Assembly: GCF_030014915.1 (NCBI RefSeq)
Contig: NZ_JAGIXS010000001.1
Coordinates: forward strand, 558,001 to 622,000
Reading direction: 5' to 3'
Length of the DNA stretch: 64,000 nucleotides
Origin: Pelomonas sp. V22
GTDB taxonomy: Bacteria; Pseudomonadota; Gammaproteobacteria; Burkholderiales; Burkholderiaceae_C
This document shows positions 1 through 8,959 of the stretch, piece after piece. Position numbers and translations under genes: made by a program. Each line of letters begins with the position of its first letter. The stretch's first letter is position 1. The notes beneath the pieces were generated by a model. It saw only the letters and a program-made list of their open reading frames with translations, had not been told where the DNA came from and did not search any database.

Positions 1-328
1 GGCCCGGCACATAGCGGCCGTAGGTCTGTGCGGCCTTGGCCACTTGCTGGGCCAGTTCACGGGTGGGGGCCAGCACGAGCACGCGCGGGCCGAAGTTCTT
101 GCCACGCGGACGGGCGGTGTCGGTGGCGCGGTGGTCCAGCACCTTTTGCAGGGCCGGGAGGATGAAGGCAGCGGTCTTGCCCGAGCCGGTACGCGAGGAA
201 CCCATCAGGTCCTTGCCAGCCAGGCCGTGAGGAATCGCCTGGGCTTGCACTTCGGTGGCGGTCTCGTAACCGGATTCCTTGACGGCGCGCAGGAGAGCTT
301 CGTGCAGGCCGAGTGTTTCGAATGACAT
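1..328 (-). CDS. DEAD-box RNA helicase, N-terminal part (cut by window edge)
   Basis: ATP-dependent RNA helicase of the RhlE/DeaD type, probably acting in ribosome assembly or RNA turnover at low temperature. The 109 visible residues open MSFETLGLHEALL and carry the Q motif (TEVQAQAIP), the Walker A loop (SSRTGSGKT) and motif Ia (PTRELAQQ). The DEAD box and the second RecA domain lie beyond the left edge. The Walker A prefix SSR, rather than the usual AQ or SQ, is slightly unusual, but the catalytic GSGKT is intact. The start is the ATG complementary to bases 326-328, which gives the standard family N-terminus. A leader of roughly 350 bases precedes it. The exact paralogue cannot be told from this fragment. 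Confidence 0.92.
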   Translation of the reverse strand, partial: MSFETLGLHEALLRAVKESGYETATEVQAQAIPHGLAGKDLMGSSRTGSGKTAAFILPALQKVLDHRATDTARPRGKNFGPRVLVLAPTRELAQQVAKAAQTYGRYVPG

Positions 329-749
329 CGATTTTCTTTCAACAAAACCATGCCTTGCCTGGCGAGAGCCGAGCAAGACAATTCCAGCCTCAGCTGTTTT
401 GGCGCTGCAGGCAGGAACAGTGAAGTCGCTGGGAGACAAGCTCGCGTCGCACACCTGGTCATCGTCAAAGACGATGGCCTGATTCATTCAATTGGAATCA
501 AGGGGCCGGTGCGGCGCCGGGGGAACAGTCAAAGCGACGGCATCGCCGCCGACCGAACCCGAGGGTGTTCAGTGCTGCGCTTGTGGATCTCTCGGAGATG
601 GAGAGAAGCGGCCTGAACGAGGTCAGAGGAGACGTACGAACCCGCTGCATCCACCCCGTGGTGTTCTGCAGCGAAGCCGCGACTATAGCACACTAGGGTT
701 TTTACTAGCAAGCCCGGCGGACATGATTTCTGGCCGCCGAGCGCTGGCT
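329..749 (-). other. Long 5' leader of the helicase gene plus spacer
   Basis: About 420 bases without a convincing gene. On the minus strand it would be transcribed as the helicase leader. It contains a perfect 7-bp stem with a 3-base loop (CATCGTC at 460-466, loop 467-469, GACGATG at 470-476) and AT-richer patches near 350 and 490. A short minus-strand open frame at 529-711 has no recognisable product and is probably chance. Long leaders are known for cold-shock and DEAD-box helicase mRNAs; that this one regulates is inference. Confidence 0.45.
682..711 (-). promoter_or_regulatory. Candidate sigma-70 promoter for the helicase
   Basis: Reading the minus strand, a TTGCTA hexamer (706-711) and a TATAGT hexamer (682-687) are separated by 18 bases. 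Transcription would start near 675 and give a leader of roughly 347 bases before the helicase ATG. The surrounding sequence is locally AT-rich in an otherwise GC-rich region, which supports a promoter. Confidence 0.5.
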
Positions 750-2768
750 TCAGGCGCCGGCCGAGGCCAGCGCGTCCATCAGCAGGGCCAAATCGGCGGC
801 GGCCAGGAAGGGGCGAGCGCCCAGTTCGTAGTCCAGGCCACCGGCCGGCAAGGCAGCGCGGCCGGCTTGTGCCCAGGACTGCACGGCGTCGAAGCTGCCA
901 GTCAACATCAGGTGCCAGATGGGCAGCCCGCGACCCGTCTCGCCGTTGAGGCGGCGGGCTCGCGCATCGCGTTGCACCGGGTTCCAGGGCTGATCTGCAT
1001 GCACCAGGGCAACCTGTTCATGCTGCAGATCGAGACCGGCACAGGCCGCGTCAGAGGCCAGCAGCAGCAGGCCCTCGTCGCCGCGCCAGGCATCGAGCTC
1101 GCCCTGCCGCTGCTCGGGCGATTGAGCCAGCAGCAGTTCGGCGACGGCCAGGCCTTCGGCTCGCAAGGCTGCGGCCAGCGCCTGCACGCTGGCGTCCTGC
1201 TGGGCAAACACGGCGACGCGCTGGGCGGCAGCCGGGATGATCTGCGGCAGTAGCTTGAGCAACTGCCCGCTCTTGATGGCCAAGGCCGCCGGCGACTGGG
1301 CGGACTGGCGCAAAACCTGCAATGCCGTCATCAGACGCAGTTGCTCGCTGGCACCCAGGTAGCGCTGCGACTGCCAGCGTGCCTGCAACTGGCGAAGCTG
1401 CGCCAGCGCGTCCTGATCCAGCGCCACCGACTCAGCCGACCAGAGCCGCTGATCCAGCGTCTCGGGCAGGCGCGGCAGCAGGTCCCGCTTGCGGCGGCTC
1501 AGCATCACGCTCTGCAGCAGCTCGCGTTGCTGGCGCTTGCTGGCGGCCGCCGCCTCTTTGTGCCATAGGGCCCAGGGGCCGCGACGATGCAGGTCCAGCC
1601 AGGCCACCATTTCGCCCAGCAGCGGTTCGCCGAGCAGCTCACGGTCGGCCAGCAAGAGCAGATGGGTGGTGGGCACCAGCGGCAGGGTTTCCAGCTGCTG
1701 CACGCCATCGACGATCAGTAGCTCGGCATCGGCCAGCGGCGCCTCGCCCTGCTGTAGCAGCTGCACGCCCTCGGGCCAGCCGCCCAGCCAGGCCTCGGCA
1801 TCGGCGCGCCAGGCGGCATGGCGCTCTTCTGCCGCCAGCAGCACCACGCTGCCGAGGCCGAACAAACGGCGCCACAGCTGCAAGGCAGCCAGGGTCGCGG
1901 CACGGTGGCCGAGACCGAGGTCGTCGGCTAGCAGGCTGCGGCCGGCGCAGAGCGCGAACAGGGCTGCCTCCCATTGGAACTCGGGCAAAGGCTGGCGCAG
2001 GCCCGCCAGTTGCTGCAGATCAGCACCTTCGGCCATGGCGGCCTCCAGCCGCGCCAGGCGCTCGCGCGCATCGGCCGCATGGCTCAGCTGCTCCCACACC
2101 TCGGGCGCCACGCGCAACTCATGGCCCAGCTCGGCCGCCAGGTCCAGCAGCGGATCGAGGCGCTGGCCTTGCTCTGCGTCGAGCGAGGCCGACTCACCGA
2201 ACAAGTCTTCAGCAGCTTCGCAGAGCGCCTCGGGTGCCGTCTCGCCAGCTCGCCAGCGCAAGCGGCGCTGCAGGCCTTGGGCCAGCCAGATCTCGCTGAA
2301 AGCCGGCGCAGGTGCTGTGGTAAGCGTGTCGCCAATCTGCTCCAGCAGGAACTGGCTGTGCTCGCAGCTGCCCTCATCGCTCGCAGCGAAGGGCGCGCAA
2401 TTACAGCGGTAGTCACCAACACCATCACCGTGGACATCGAGCTGCAGCACCGCATCAGCCTGGCTGTCGCTCAAGACATAGCGCCCCAGCGCACCCTCGG
2501 CCGGGCGAGCAACGAACCCAAACCGTGGTGGCGCCACCTTGGCGGCACGAGGCGTCTTCTTTGCCGGCGGCTTGCGTGCCGTGGTTGCCTTCTTCTTGGC
2601 AGCGGGTGCGGCGGCCGGGACTTCCGGGGGCGGCTCCTGCACGGGGTCTTGGGTGACGGCTTGGACAGCGTCTTGGATCGCGTCTTGATGAAGGGTCTCG
2701 GGCACTGTCAGCGGCGCTTCAACAAGCGCAGCTTCCGCCTTGCGGCGGCTCTTGGTCGTGGTAGCCAT
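750..2768 (-). CDS. SWIM zinc-finger / SNF2-like protein with degenerate ATPase motifs
   Basis: A 672-residue protein. An Ala/Lys/Pro-rich N-terminal tail (1-80) leads to a SWIM-type zinc finger (C122, C124, C135, H137) and then a HepA/SNF2-like helicase region from about 265. Normal SNF2 enzymes use ADDMGLGKT and DEAH-like boxes. Here the Walker A equivalent reads ADDLGLGH (281-288), with His replacing the catalytic lysine, and motif II reads VDGVQ (353-357) without the DE pair. The GTP-LEN motif is also lost and the C-terminal arginine motif is altered, although ADQPWNP is kept. I infer a SNF2 fold that probably does not hydrolyse ATP. The start was placed at the ATG giving MATTTKSRRK; an in-frame upstream ATG at 2855 would overlap pabBC. 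The gene follows pabBC by 26 bases and is probably co-transcribed. Confidence 0.75.
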   Translation of the reverse strand: MATTTKSRRKAEAALVEAPLTVPETLHQDAIQDAVQAVTQDPVQEPPPEVPAAAPAAKKKATTARKPPAKKTPRAAKVAPPRFGFVARPAEGALGRYVLSDSQADAVLQLDVHGDGVGDYRCNCAPFAASDEGSCEHSQFLLEQIGDTLTTAPAPAFSEIWLAQGLQRRLRWRAGETAPEALCEAAEDLFGESASLDAEQGQRLDPLLDLAAELGHELRVAPEVWEQLSHAADARERLARLEAAMAEGADLQQLAGLRQPLPEFQWEAALFALCAGRSLLADDLGLGHRAATLAALQLWRRLFGLGSVVLLAAEERHAAWRADAEAWLGGWPEGVQLLQQGEAPLADAELLIVDGVQQLETLPLVPTTHLLLLADRELLGEPLLGEMVAWLDLHRRGPWALWHKEAAAASKRQQRELLQSVMLSRRKRDLLPRLPETLDQRLWSAESVALDQDALAQLRQLQARWQSQRYLGASEQLRLMTALQVLRQSAQSPAALAIKSGQLLKLLPQIIPAAAQRVAVFAQQDASVQALAAALRAEGLAVAELLLAQSPEQRQGELDAWRGDEGLLLLASDAACAGLDLQHEQVALVHADQPWNPVQRDARARRLNGETGRGLPIWHLMLTGSFDAVQSWAQAGRAALPAGGLDYELGARPFLAAADLALLMDALASAGA

Positions 2769-2794
2769 GAAAAAGGGAGGGAAGGGATTCGGAT

Positions 2795-4630
2795 TCAGGC
2801 GCCGGGCGCAGGAGGCGCGGCGCTGGGGGAGTGGGTGATCAGCTCGGCCGGGCACCAGCCCCGCAAGCTGTTGAAGAAGGCGAGGCTGCTGGCTTGGCGC
2901 AGATGGTCCAGGGTCAGTCTTGCCTCATGGATGCGGCCTTGCGCCAGCAGCTCATCGCGCAGCACGCCGGGCAGCAGGCCCGAGCCGAGCGCAGGCGTCA
3001 GCCAGCGGCCTTCGATCTGCAGCGCGATGTTGCCGAAGGTGCATTCGGTCAGCTCGCCGCGGGCGTTCCACAGCAGCAGGTCGAAGGCCGCCGCCGGCTT
3101 GTCTGCCGCGAAGGCCTGGTAGAGCTCGCGGCGGGTGGTCTTGTGTTGGATGAACTCGGCCGCAGCGCCATCGGTTTCGATGGCACGCGGCGCGAGGGCG
3201 AGAAGCACCGGCGTTGGCGTATCAGCCAGCGCCTGCAATTCGGTGGTGATGCGGCCGTCCGCCGCCACGGTGAGGCGCAGGCGCCAGCGGCCCGCCGGAT
3301 GGGCGGCCGCCAGCTCGGCCAGCGTGCTTCGGACCTTGGCAGCCTGCAGCTTGATGCCGAAGTGATGGGCCGTGCGCTGCAGGCGCGCGAGGTGAGCAGC
3401 CAGCCGCACTACCTCGCCGTCCTGCAGGCGCAGCGTCTCCAGCGCCTCGATGGGCGCTTCGGCGCGGCGCAGAAAGCGCATCTTGGCCCGCCATTCGGCG
3501 ATCTCGGCCTCAGCTGACGAGTCCAGCGTGATCGCGCTGCCGATGCCGCAGCGCAGACTGCCTTCGGCGCCCTGCTCCACCGTCCTGATAGGCACGTTGA
3601 AAGTTGCCACGCCGCCTGGCTGTATCAGACCCAACGCGCCGCAGTACCAGCCACGCGTCTCGGGCTCCAGCTCGGCAATGATCTCCATCGCCCGCACCTT
3701 GGGCGCGCCGGTGACCGAACCACAGGGGAACAGCGCGCCAAACACATCCGAAAGCAGTGTGCCAGGCCGGCTGACGGCCGTGACCGTCGAGGTCATCTGC
3801 CAGACGGTGGGCAGCGCGTGCAGCTCGAACAATCGCGGCACGCGCACTGAGCCCAGGGTGGCGATGCGGCCCATGTCATTGCGCAGCAGGTCCACGATCA
3901 TCAGGTTCTCGGCGCGCTCCTTCTCGCTGGTGCGCAGATAGGCCTGGGCGGCCTCGTCTTCCACCACGTCGCGGCCGCGCGGCGCCGTGCCCTTCATGGG
4001 TTGGGCGGCGAGCAGCCAGGTGCGCGGCCCTTCGGGCAAGGCGCGCCAGTCGAAGAACAGCTCGGGCGAGACGCTGGCCACGCCGGCCTCGCGCAAGAAG
4101 ATCGAGAAGCCGCCCGGCTGGCTGGCGTGCAGGGCGAGGAAGGTGCGGCCCAGATCAGGTGCAGCCGCTTGGGCCCGCACCCGCGTGGTCAGGTTGACCT
4201 GGTAGCAGTCGCCCGAGCGGATGTATTCGCGGATGCGCTCGATCTGCGCGGCCTCATCGGCGTCCTGCTGGCTGTCGTGCCAGCCGAGCAGGCCCGTGCC
4301 ATCCACCGCCGCTTCGGGCCAGGCTTGCGGCTCATCCAGATAGACGGCGAACTCGGCCAGCGGCTGATCGCCGGCCTGCACCGCCAGCGCCTCGTCGAAA
4401 GCTGGTGCAGCCTCATAGCGCAGGCCGCCCAGCACCCAGGCTCCGGCACGCGCCGCCGCATGGGCCTCTGCCAGCACGGCGGCCACCTGGTCCGCTCGCT
4501 CGGCCCGCAGCCAGCGCGCGGGCGGCGCATAGAAAGCGCCACGCACGCGCTCGCCGTCCTCGCGGGCCAGCGGATGGCGGGGGAAGTCGAAGGCCGCCCA
4601 GAGATGCTCCGGGCGGTGCTGCTCACTCAT
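2795..4630 (-). CDS. pabB: Aminodeoxychorismate synthase component I fused to aminodeoxychorismate lyase (PabB-PabC)
   Basis: Makes 4-aminobenzoate for folate: PabB converts chorismate plus ammonia to aminodeoxychorismate and PabC releases pABA and pyruvate. Residues 1-390 form the chorismate-binding half (GDCYQVNLTTR at 140-150, CGSVTGAPK near 303-311). The PMKGT motif (211-215) carries the lysine that marks PabB rather than TrpE. Residues from about 394 to 605 form a PLP-dependent class IV aminotransferase-fold lyase with the probable PLP lysine K497 in QHKTTRREL. Length 611 residues fits known PabBC fusions. The start is MSEQHRPEHL; the open frame extends further upstream but that extension overlaps orn antisense to its codons and looks spurious. 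The amidotransferase partner PabA is not in the window. Confidence 0.93.
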   Translation of the reverse strand: MSEQHRPEHLWAAFDFPRHPLAREDGERVRGAFYAPPARWLRAERADQVAAVLAEAHAAARAGAWVLGGLRYEAAPAFDEALAVQAGDQPLAEFAVYLDEPQAWPEAAVDGTGLLGWHDSQQDADEAAQIERIREYIRSGDCYQVNLTTRVRAQAAAPDLGRTFLALHASQPGGFSIFLREAGVASVSPELFFDWRALPEGPRTWLLAAQPMKGTAPRGRDVVEDEAAQAYLRTSEKERAENLMIVDLLRNDMGRIATLGSVRVPRLFELHALPTVWQMTSTVTAVSRPGTLLSDVFGALFPCGSVTGAPKVRAMEIIAELEPETRGWYCGALGLIQPGGVATFNVPIRTVEQGAEGSLRCGIGSAITLDSSAEAEIAEWRAKMRFLRRAEAPIEALETLRLQDGEVVRLAAHLARLQRTAHHFGIKLQAAKVRSTLAELAAAHPAGRWRLRLTVAADGRITTELQALADTPTPVLLALAPRAIETDGAAAEFIQHKTTRRELYQAFAADKPAAAFDLLLWNARGELTECTFGNIALQIEGRWLTPALGSGLLPGVLRDELLAQGRIHEARLTLDHLRQASSLAFFNSLRGWCPAELITHSPSAAPPAPGA

Positions 4631-4656
4631 GGGTGATGGACCGGATCGCCGGGTCT

Positions 4657-5241
4657 TCAGAGACTCAGCAGATGCTCGCGGTAGTAGGCGAGTTCGTCGA
4701 TGGACTCGTGGATGTCGGCCATCGCCGTGTGGGCTTGTGCCTTCTTGAAGCCATCGAGGATTGCCGGCTTCCAGCGCTTGGCCAGCTCTTTCAGCGTGGT
4801 GACGTCCAGGTTGCGGTAGTGGAAGAACTCTTCCAGCTTGGACATGTAGTTCGCAAGGAAGCGGCGGTCCTGGCAGATGCTGTTGCCGCACATTGGCGAC
4901 TTGTTGGCCGGCACGTATTGCTTCAGGAAGGCGATGGTCTGTGCCACCGCTTCGTCTTCGCTGATGGTCGAGGCCTTGACGCGCTCGATCAGGCCGCTGC
5001 GGCCGTGCGTGCCCTTGTTCCAGGCGTCCATCTTGTCCAGCGTCTCGTCGCTCTGGTGGATGGCGAAAACCGGGCCTTCGACGCGCACGTTCAGGTTCGC
5101 GTCGGTCACGACAACGGCGATCTCGATGATGCGGTCGCGGTCCGGGTACAGGCCGGTCATCTCGAGGTCGATCCAGATCAGGTTGGTGTCACTGATCGCC
5201 AGCTGAGGGGCTGCGCTCGGGGTGTCCGGGCTGCTGCTCAT
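4657..5241 (-). CDS. orn: Oligoribonuclease
   Basis: A 3'-5' exoribonuclease that finishes mRNA decay by degrading 2-5-nt RNAs, including pGpG from cyclic-di-GMP turnover. The 194 residues contain the full DEDDh set: D25 and E27 (WIDLEMTG), D125 (CQDRRF), H171 and D176 ([10 protein letters not shown]). These sit exactly 13 residues later than in the E. coli enzyme because of an N-terminal extension ([13 protein letters not shown]). The stop is 26 bases before pabBC, so the two are probably on one transcript. The M48 peptidase gene diverges upstream. A diguanylate cyclase elsewhere in the window makes its pGpG role relevant. Confidence 0.97.
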   Translation of the reverse strand: MSSSPDTPSAAPQLAISDTNLIWIDLEMTGLYPDRDRIIEIAVVVTDANLNVRVEGPVFAIHQSDETLDKMDAWNKGTHGRSGLIERVKASTISEDEAVAQTIAFLKQYVPANKSPMCGNSICQDRRFLANYMSKLEEFFHYRNLDVTTLKELAKRWKPAILDGFKKAQAHTAMADIHESIDELAYYREHLLSL

Positions 5242-5329
5242 GGGAATTCCTTGGTTTCTTGTTGGGGCCGGATTGTCATCGCAATGCCGGCGGCACAGCC
5301 TCGCATTGTGGCAGCCCTACACTTCGGCC

Positions 5330-6625
5330 ATGTCCTCCAGCGCATTTCTCCCTCCCCTGTCCGCACCGCTCGTGAGCCTGCTGTTCGCGCTGGCTCTCGT
5401 GGTCAGCCTCGGCATGAAGTTCTGGCTGAGCAGCCGCCAGATGCGCCACGTGATGCTGCATCGCGGCCAAGTGCCGGCGGCCTTCGCCGCCAGCGTGCCG
5501 CTCGCGGCCCATCAGAAAGCGGCCGACTACACGGTGGCCAAAGGCCGGTTCGGCCTGCTCGCCCTCGCCTTCGAAAGCGCCTTGCTGCTCGGCTGGACCC
5601 TGCTCGGCGGCCTCGATGCCCTGAACAGCTGGATCTACGGCCTCACCGCCGAACCGCTTGGCACGATGGGCTACCAGCTGAGCCTGATCGCCGCGTTCGC
5701 CCTGATCGGCATGCTGCTCGACCTGCCGTTCGAGCTCTGGAACACCTTCCGCATCGAGCAGCAGTTCGGCTTCAACCGCATGACGCTGAAGCTCTACGTG
5801 ATCGATGCCGTGAAGGGGCTCTTCATCGGCGCCCTGATCGGCCTGCCGATTGCCGCCCTGATCCTGTGGCTGATGGGCGCTGCCGGCAGCCTGTGGTGGC
5901 TGTGGGCCTGGGGCGCGTGGATGGGCTTCAACCTCTTGATCCTGGTGCTCTACCCGACGGTCATTGCCCCGCTGTTCAACAAGTTCGAGCCGCTGGCCGA
6001 CGAGGGCGTGAAGGTCCGCGTCGAGGCGCTGATGCAGCGCTGCGGCTTTGCGGCCAAGGGCCTCTTCGTGATGGACGGCAGCCGCCGCTCCGGCCATGGC
6101 AATGCCTACTTCACCGGCCTCGGCGCCGCCAAGCGCGTGGTCTTCTTCGACACCTTGCTGGAACGCCTGGCGCCCGACGAGATCGAGGCCGTGCTGGCCC
6201 ATGAGCTGGGTCATTTCAAGCACCGCCATGTGCAGAAGCGCATCCTCAGCATGTTTGCCTTGAGCCTGCTCGGCTTCGCACTGTTGGGCTGGCTGTCGAG
6301 CCAGGTCGGCTTCTACCTGGGACTTGGCGTGCAACCGAATCTGGCGGCGCCGAACAATGCGCTGGCGCTCTTGCTCTTAATGCTGGCGCTGCCGGTGTTC
6401 GTTTTCTTCTTCACGCCGCTGGGCAGCCGCCTGTCGCGCAAACACGAGTTCGAGGCCGATGCCTATGCCCGCGCGCAAAGCAGCGGCGAGGACCTGGCCC
6501 GCGCACTCTTGAAGCTGCACGAGGACAATGCCGGCACGCTGACGCCGGACCCGGTGTATGCCCGCTTCTACTACTCCCATCCGCCGGCCAGCGAACGTCT
6601 GGCGGCACTGCAAGCCTCCCCATGA
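5330..6625 (+). CDS. M48 family zinc metallopeptidase (Ste24-like)
   Basis: A 431-residue integral-membrane zinc protease related to CAAX protease Ste24 and HtpX, with a role in membrane-protein quality control. The zinc site HELGH (H291, E292, H295) is followed by the EFEADAYA motif that supplies the third ligand. Several hydrophobic segments flank it (about 10-30, 75-95, 115-135, 160-205 and 310-355). The start is MSSSAFLPP: the longer upstream frame runs into the opposing orn gene. The stop overlaps the next start in an ATGA tetranucleotide, so this gene, the pterin dehydratase and rsgA are translationally coupled. Confidence 0.92.
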   Translation: MSSSAFLPPLSAPLVSLLFALALVVSLGMKFWLSSRQMRHVMLHRGQVPAAFAASVPLAAHQKAADYTVAKGRFGLLALAFESALLLGWTLLGGLDALNSWIYGLTAEPLGTMGYQLSLIAAFALIGMLLDLPFELWNTFRIEQQFGFNRMTLKLYVIDAVKGLFIGALIGLPIAALILWLMGAAGSLWWLWAWGAWMGFNLLILVLYPTVIAPLFNKFEPLADEGVKVRVEALMQRCGFAAKGLFVMDGSRRSGHGNAYFTGLGAAKRVVFFDTLLERLAPDEIEAVLAHELGHFKHRHVQKRILSMFALSLLGFALLGWLSSQVGFYLGLGVQPNLAAPNNALALLLLMLALPVFVFFFTPLGSRLSRKHEFEADAYARAQSSGEDLARALLKLHEDNAGTLTPDPVYARFYYSHPPASERLAALQASP

Positions 6626-6954
6626 ATCTGCTGCTCGCCCAATGCACGCCTCAACGCGAGGCCCTGCCGCTTGAACAACTGCCCGACTGGCTGGCGCAAG
6701 TGCCGGCCTGGCGCGCCGATCCCGAGCACAAGCTGATCGCGCGGCGCTTTGCCTTCGAGAACTTCTACCAGGTGATGGCCTTCGTCAACGCAGTGGCCGA
6801 GATCGCCCATGCCCAGGACCACCACCCGGAGATGCATGTGGGCTACTCGGCCTGCACCCTGAGCTACACCACGCATTCGGCGGGCGGCCTGACGGCGAAC
6901 GATTTCATCTGTGCCGCGCAAGCTGACGCCCTGCCCGAGGCTTTCGGCGAATGA
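6622..6954 (+). CDS. 4a-hydroxytetrahydrobiopterin (pterin-4a-carbinolamine) dehydratase
   Basis: A 110-residue PhhB/PCD-type enzyme that dehydrates 4a-hydroxy-tetrahydropterin, usually regenerating cofactor for phenylalanine hydroxylase. It shows the family signature: a NFYQVMAFVNAVAEIA helix, the catalytic histidine cluster AQDHHPEMHVGY, then YTTHSAGGLTANDFICAA. It starts within the stop of the M48 gene (ATGA) and ends within the start of rsgA (ATGA). No phenylalanine hydroxylase gene is nearby, so the substrate context is unknown; some family members act in molybdopterin or folate metabolism instead. Confidence 0.94.
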   Translation: MNLLLAQCTPQREALPLEQLPDWLAQVPAWRADPEHKLIARRFAFENFYQVMAFVNAVAEIAHAQDHHPEMHVGYSACTLSYTTHSAGGLTANDFICAAQADALPEAFGE

Positions 6955-7856
6955 GCCGATTCGGCAATCTGGACTTGGGACTGGTGGTGCGCGGCCATGG
7001 CCGCCACTACATCGTGGAAGACAGCGAAGGCAAACGCCGCGTCTGCCACCCACGCGGCAAGAAGAGCGACTGCGTGGTCGGCGACCTGGTGCGCTGGGCC
7101 GAGACTGGCGATGAGGGCGTGATCGAGGCCGTGGAGCCGCGCCGCAATCTGCTGTTCCGTCAGGACGAATGGAAGACCAAGAGCTTCGCCGCCAACATCG
7201 ACCAGTTGTTGGTGCTGGTGGCCGTGGAGCCGGTGTTCAGCGAGACGCAGCTGGCCCGCGCCCTGATAGCCGCCGAGAGCGCCGGCATCAGCACCCGCAT
7301 TGCGATGAACAAGACCGACCTGCCCGGCGTGGCCGTCGCGCGAACGCGCCTGCAGCCCTACCGCGACATGGGCCTGGAGGTGATGGACGTGGCCTTCAAG
7401 GCCGACCGCGAGGGCTCGGCCGCCCAGCTCCAGCCCTGGCTCAACGGCAAGCGCACCTTCGTGATGGGGCCCAGCGGCACCGGCAAGAGCACCTTGATCA
7501 ACCTGCTGATCCCCGACGCCCAGGCTCAGATCGGCGATATCTCGGTCGCACTGAACTCGGGCCGCCACACGACGACAACCACGCAGTGGTACTGGGTCGA
7601 TGAAGCACGCGAAACGGCGCTGATCGACTCACCGGGCTTCCAGGAATTCGGACTCAAGCAGATCGAGGCGCAGCAGCTGCCGCTGCTGATGCCCGACCTG
7701 CGCGCCCATGCCGACCATTGCCGCTTCTACAACTGCACGCACCAGCACGAGCCCGGCTGCGGTGTGCGCGAGGCAGTGGATGCGGGCCAGATCAGCGCCT
7801 CGCGCTACCGCATCTACGGCGAGATCCTCGCCGAGCTGGTCAGCAAGCGCTACTGA
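6951..7856 (+). CDS. rsgA: Ribosome small-subunit biogenesis GTPase RsgA
   Basis: A circularly permuted GTPase that releases RbfA and checks late 30S maturation. The 301 residues show an N-terminal OB-fold, then the permuted G motifs in the order G4 (NKTD, 120-123), G1 (GPSGTGKST, 173-181) and G3 (DSPG, 226-229), and a C-terminal zinc knuckle (C257, C262, H264, C270). It is coupled by a 4-base overlap to the pterin dehydratase gene. In many proteobacteria rsgA lies beside orn, and here orn is only two genes away on the other strand, so the neighbourhood is partly conserved. Confidence 0.97.
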   Translation: MSRFGNLDLGLVVRGHGRHYIVEDSEGKRRVCHPRGKKSDCVVGDLVRWAETGDEGVIEAVEPRRNLLFRQDEWKTKSFAANIDQLLVLVAVEPVFSETQLARALIAAESAGISTRIAMNKTDLPGVAVARTRLQPYRDMGLEVMDVAFKADREGSAAQLQPWLNGKRTFVMGPSGTGKSTLINLLIPDAQAQIGDISVALNSGRHTTTTTQWYWVDEARETALIDSPGFQEFGLKQIEAQQLPLLMPDLRAHADHCRFYNCTHQHEPGCGVREAVDAGQISASRYRIYGEILAELVSKRY

Positions 7857-7859
7857 GGT

Positions 7860-8132
7860 TCAGGCATCCAGGCGGGGCTGCGTGCTCTGCACTTCGCGAG
7901 CCTCGACGTCAACGACCTCGCCCACAGGCGCCGCGCGGCGGGCCTGGCCAGGTCGGAACTGGCTGGCGCGGCGGAATCGGCCCATGTCGATCACCGGCTT
8001 GCGGCCGCGCAGCAGGCTCCAGATCAGAAGGCCCACCATGGTCACGACAGCGACACCCAACAGCGCCAGCACGAACACCAGCGTGAACAGGCCCAGCAGC
8101 ACACGGATCACGATGGTCAAGAGTCCGGACAT
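7860..8132 (-). CDS. Small membrane protein of unknown function
   Basis: A 90-residue protein that I do not recognise. Residues 5-42 form one long or two short membrane segments (LLTIVIRVLLGLFTLVF onward). The rest is a basic, Arg-rich, proline-containing tail that should face the cytoplasm. A good ribosome site (GAGGAA) lies 7 bases before the ATG. It is 24 bases after the SDR gene and likely shares its transcript. The tail ends 3 bases from the convergent rsgA stop. Confidence 0.7.
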   Translation of the reverse strand: MSGLLTIVIRVLLGLFTLVFVLALLGVAVVTMVGLLIWSLLRGRKPVIDMGRFRRASQFRPGQARRAAPVGEVVDVEAREVQSTQPRLDA

Positions 8133-8156
8133 CAGATTTCCTCAGAGAAAGACGGT

Positions 8157-8921
8157 TCAACCGCGCCCGACGAAGGGCATGGCCGAAGCCATCACGGTCA
8201 TGAATTGCACATTGGCCGACAGCGGCAGCTCGGCCATGTAGAGAACGGCACTGGCCACATGGGCCACGTCCATGGTCGGCTCGATGGCGATCTCGCCATT
8301 GGCCTGGCGCACGCCCTTGGTCATCGGCTGCGCCATCTCGGTCAGCGCATTGCCGATATCGAGCTGGCCACAGGCGATGTCGAAGGCTCGGCCGTCGAGC
8401 GACAGCGACTTGGTCAGGCCGGTGATGGCATGCTTGGTCGCGGTATAGGGGGCGGAGTTGGGGCGCGGCGCATGGGCCGAGATCGAGCCGTTGTTGATGA
8501 TGCGGCCGCCACGCGGCGACTGCTTCTTCATCAGGCGGAAGGCGCCCTGGGCGCTGAGAAAGGCGCCGGTGAGGTTCACGTCGACCGATTGACGCCAGTG
8601 CTCGACCGGCAGTTCGTCGACAGGCACGGAGGGCACGAAGATGCCGGCGTTGTTGAACAAGAGGTCCAGCCGGCCGAATTCGGCGTCGATGCGGGCATAG
8701 AGCGCGTTCACGTCCTCCGGGCGGCTGACGTCGGCGGCCAGGGGCAGCGCCTTGGCTGGGTCGGCGGACTGCGCGGCCGTTTCTTGCAGGGCTGCCATGC
8801 GCCGGCCCGCCAGCACCACCGTCCAGCCCCGCTCCAGCAGCACCAGTGCTGCGGCCCGGCCTATGCCGCTGCCGGCACCGGTCACGAGGGCAATCCTCTT
8901 GGAGCTATCGTTATTTGTCAT
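8157..8921 (-). CDS. Short-chain dehydrogenase/reductase (SDR)
   Basis: A 254-residue classical SDR oxidoreductase. The Rossmann motif TGAGSGIG (14-21) and the NNAG motif in [11 protein letters not shown] are present, as is the active site: NNGSIS supplies the serine and YTATK the Tyr/Lys pair. RR in LAGRRMAAL just after the second beta strand suggests NADP preference. Substrate cannot be read from sequence. Downstream on the same strand, 24 bases away, is a small membrane protein. Confidence 0.88.
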   Translation of the reverse strand: MTNNDSSKRIALVTGAGSGIGRAAALVLLERGWTVVLAGRRMAALQETAAQSADPAKALPLAADVSRPEDVNALYARIDAEFGRLDLLFNNAGIFVPSVPVDELPVEHWRQSVDVNLTGAFLSAQGAFRLMKKQSPRGGRIINNGSISAHAPRPNSAPYTATKHAITGLTKSLSLDGRAFDIACGQLDIGNALTEMAQPMTKGVRQANGEIAIEPTMDVAHVASAVLYMAELPLSANVQFMTVMASAMPFVGRG

Positions 8922-8959
8922 GCATCCGCCTGTGGTCAGGCGAGATGATAGTCAGGCTC

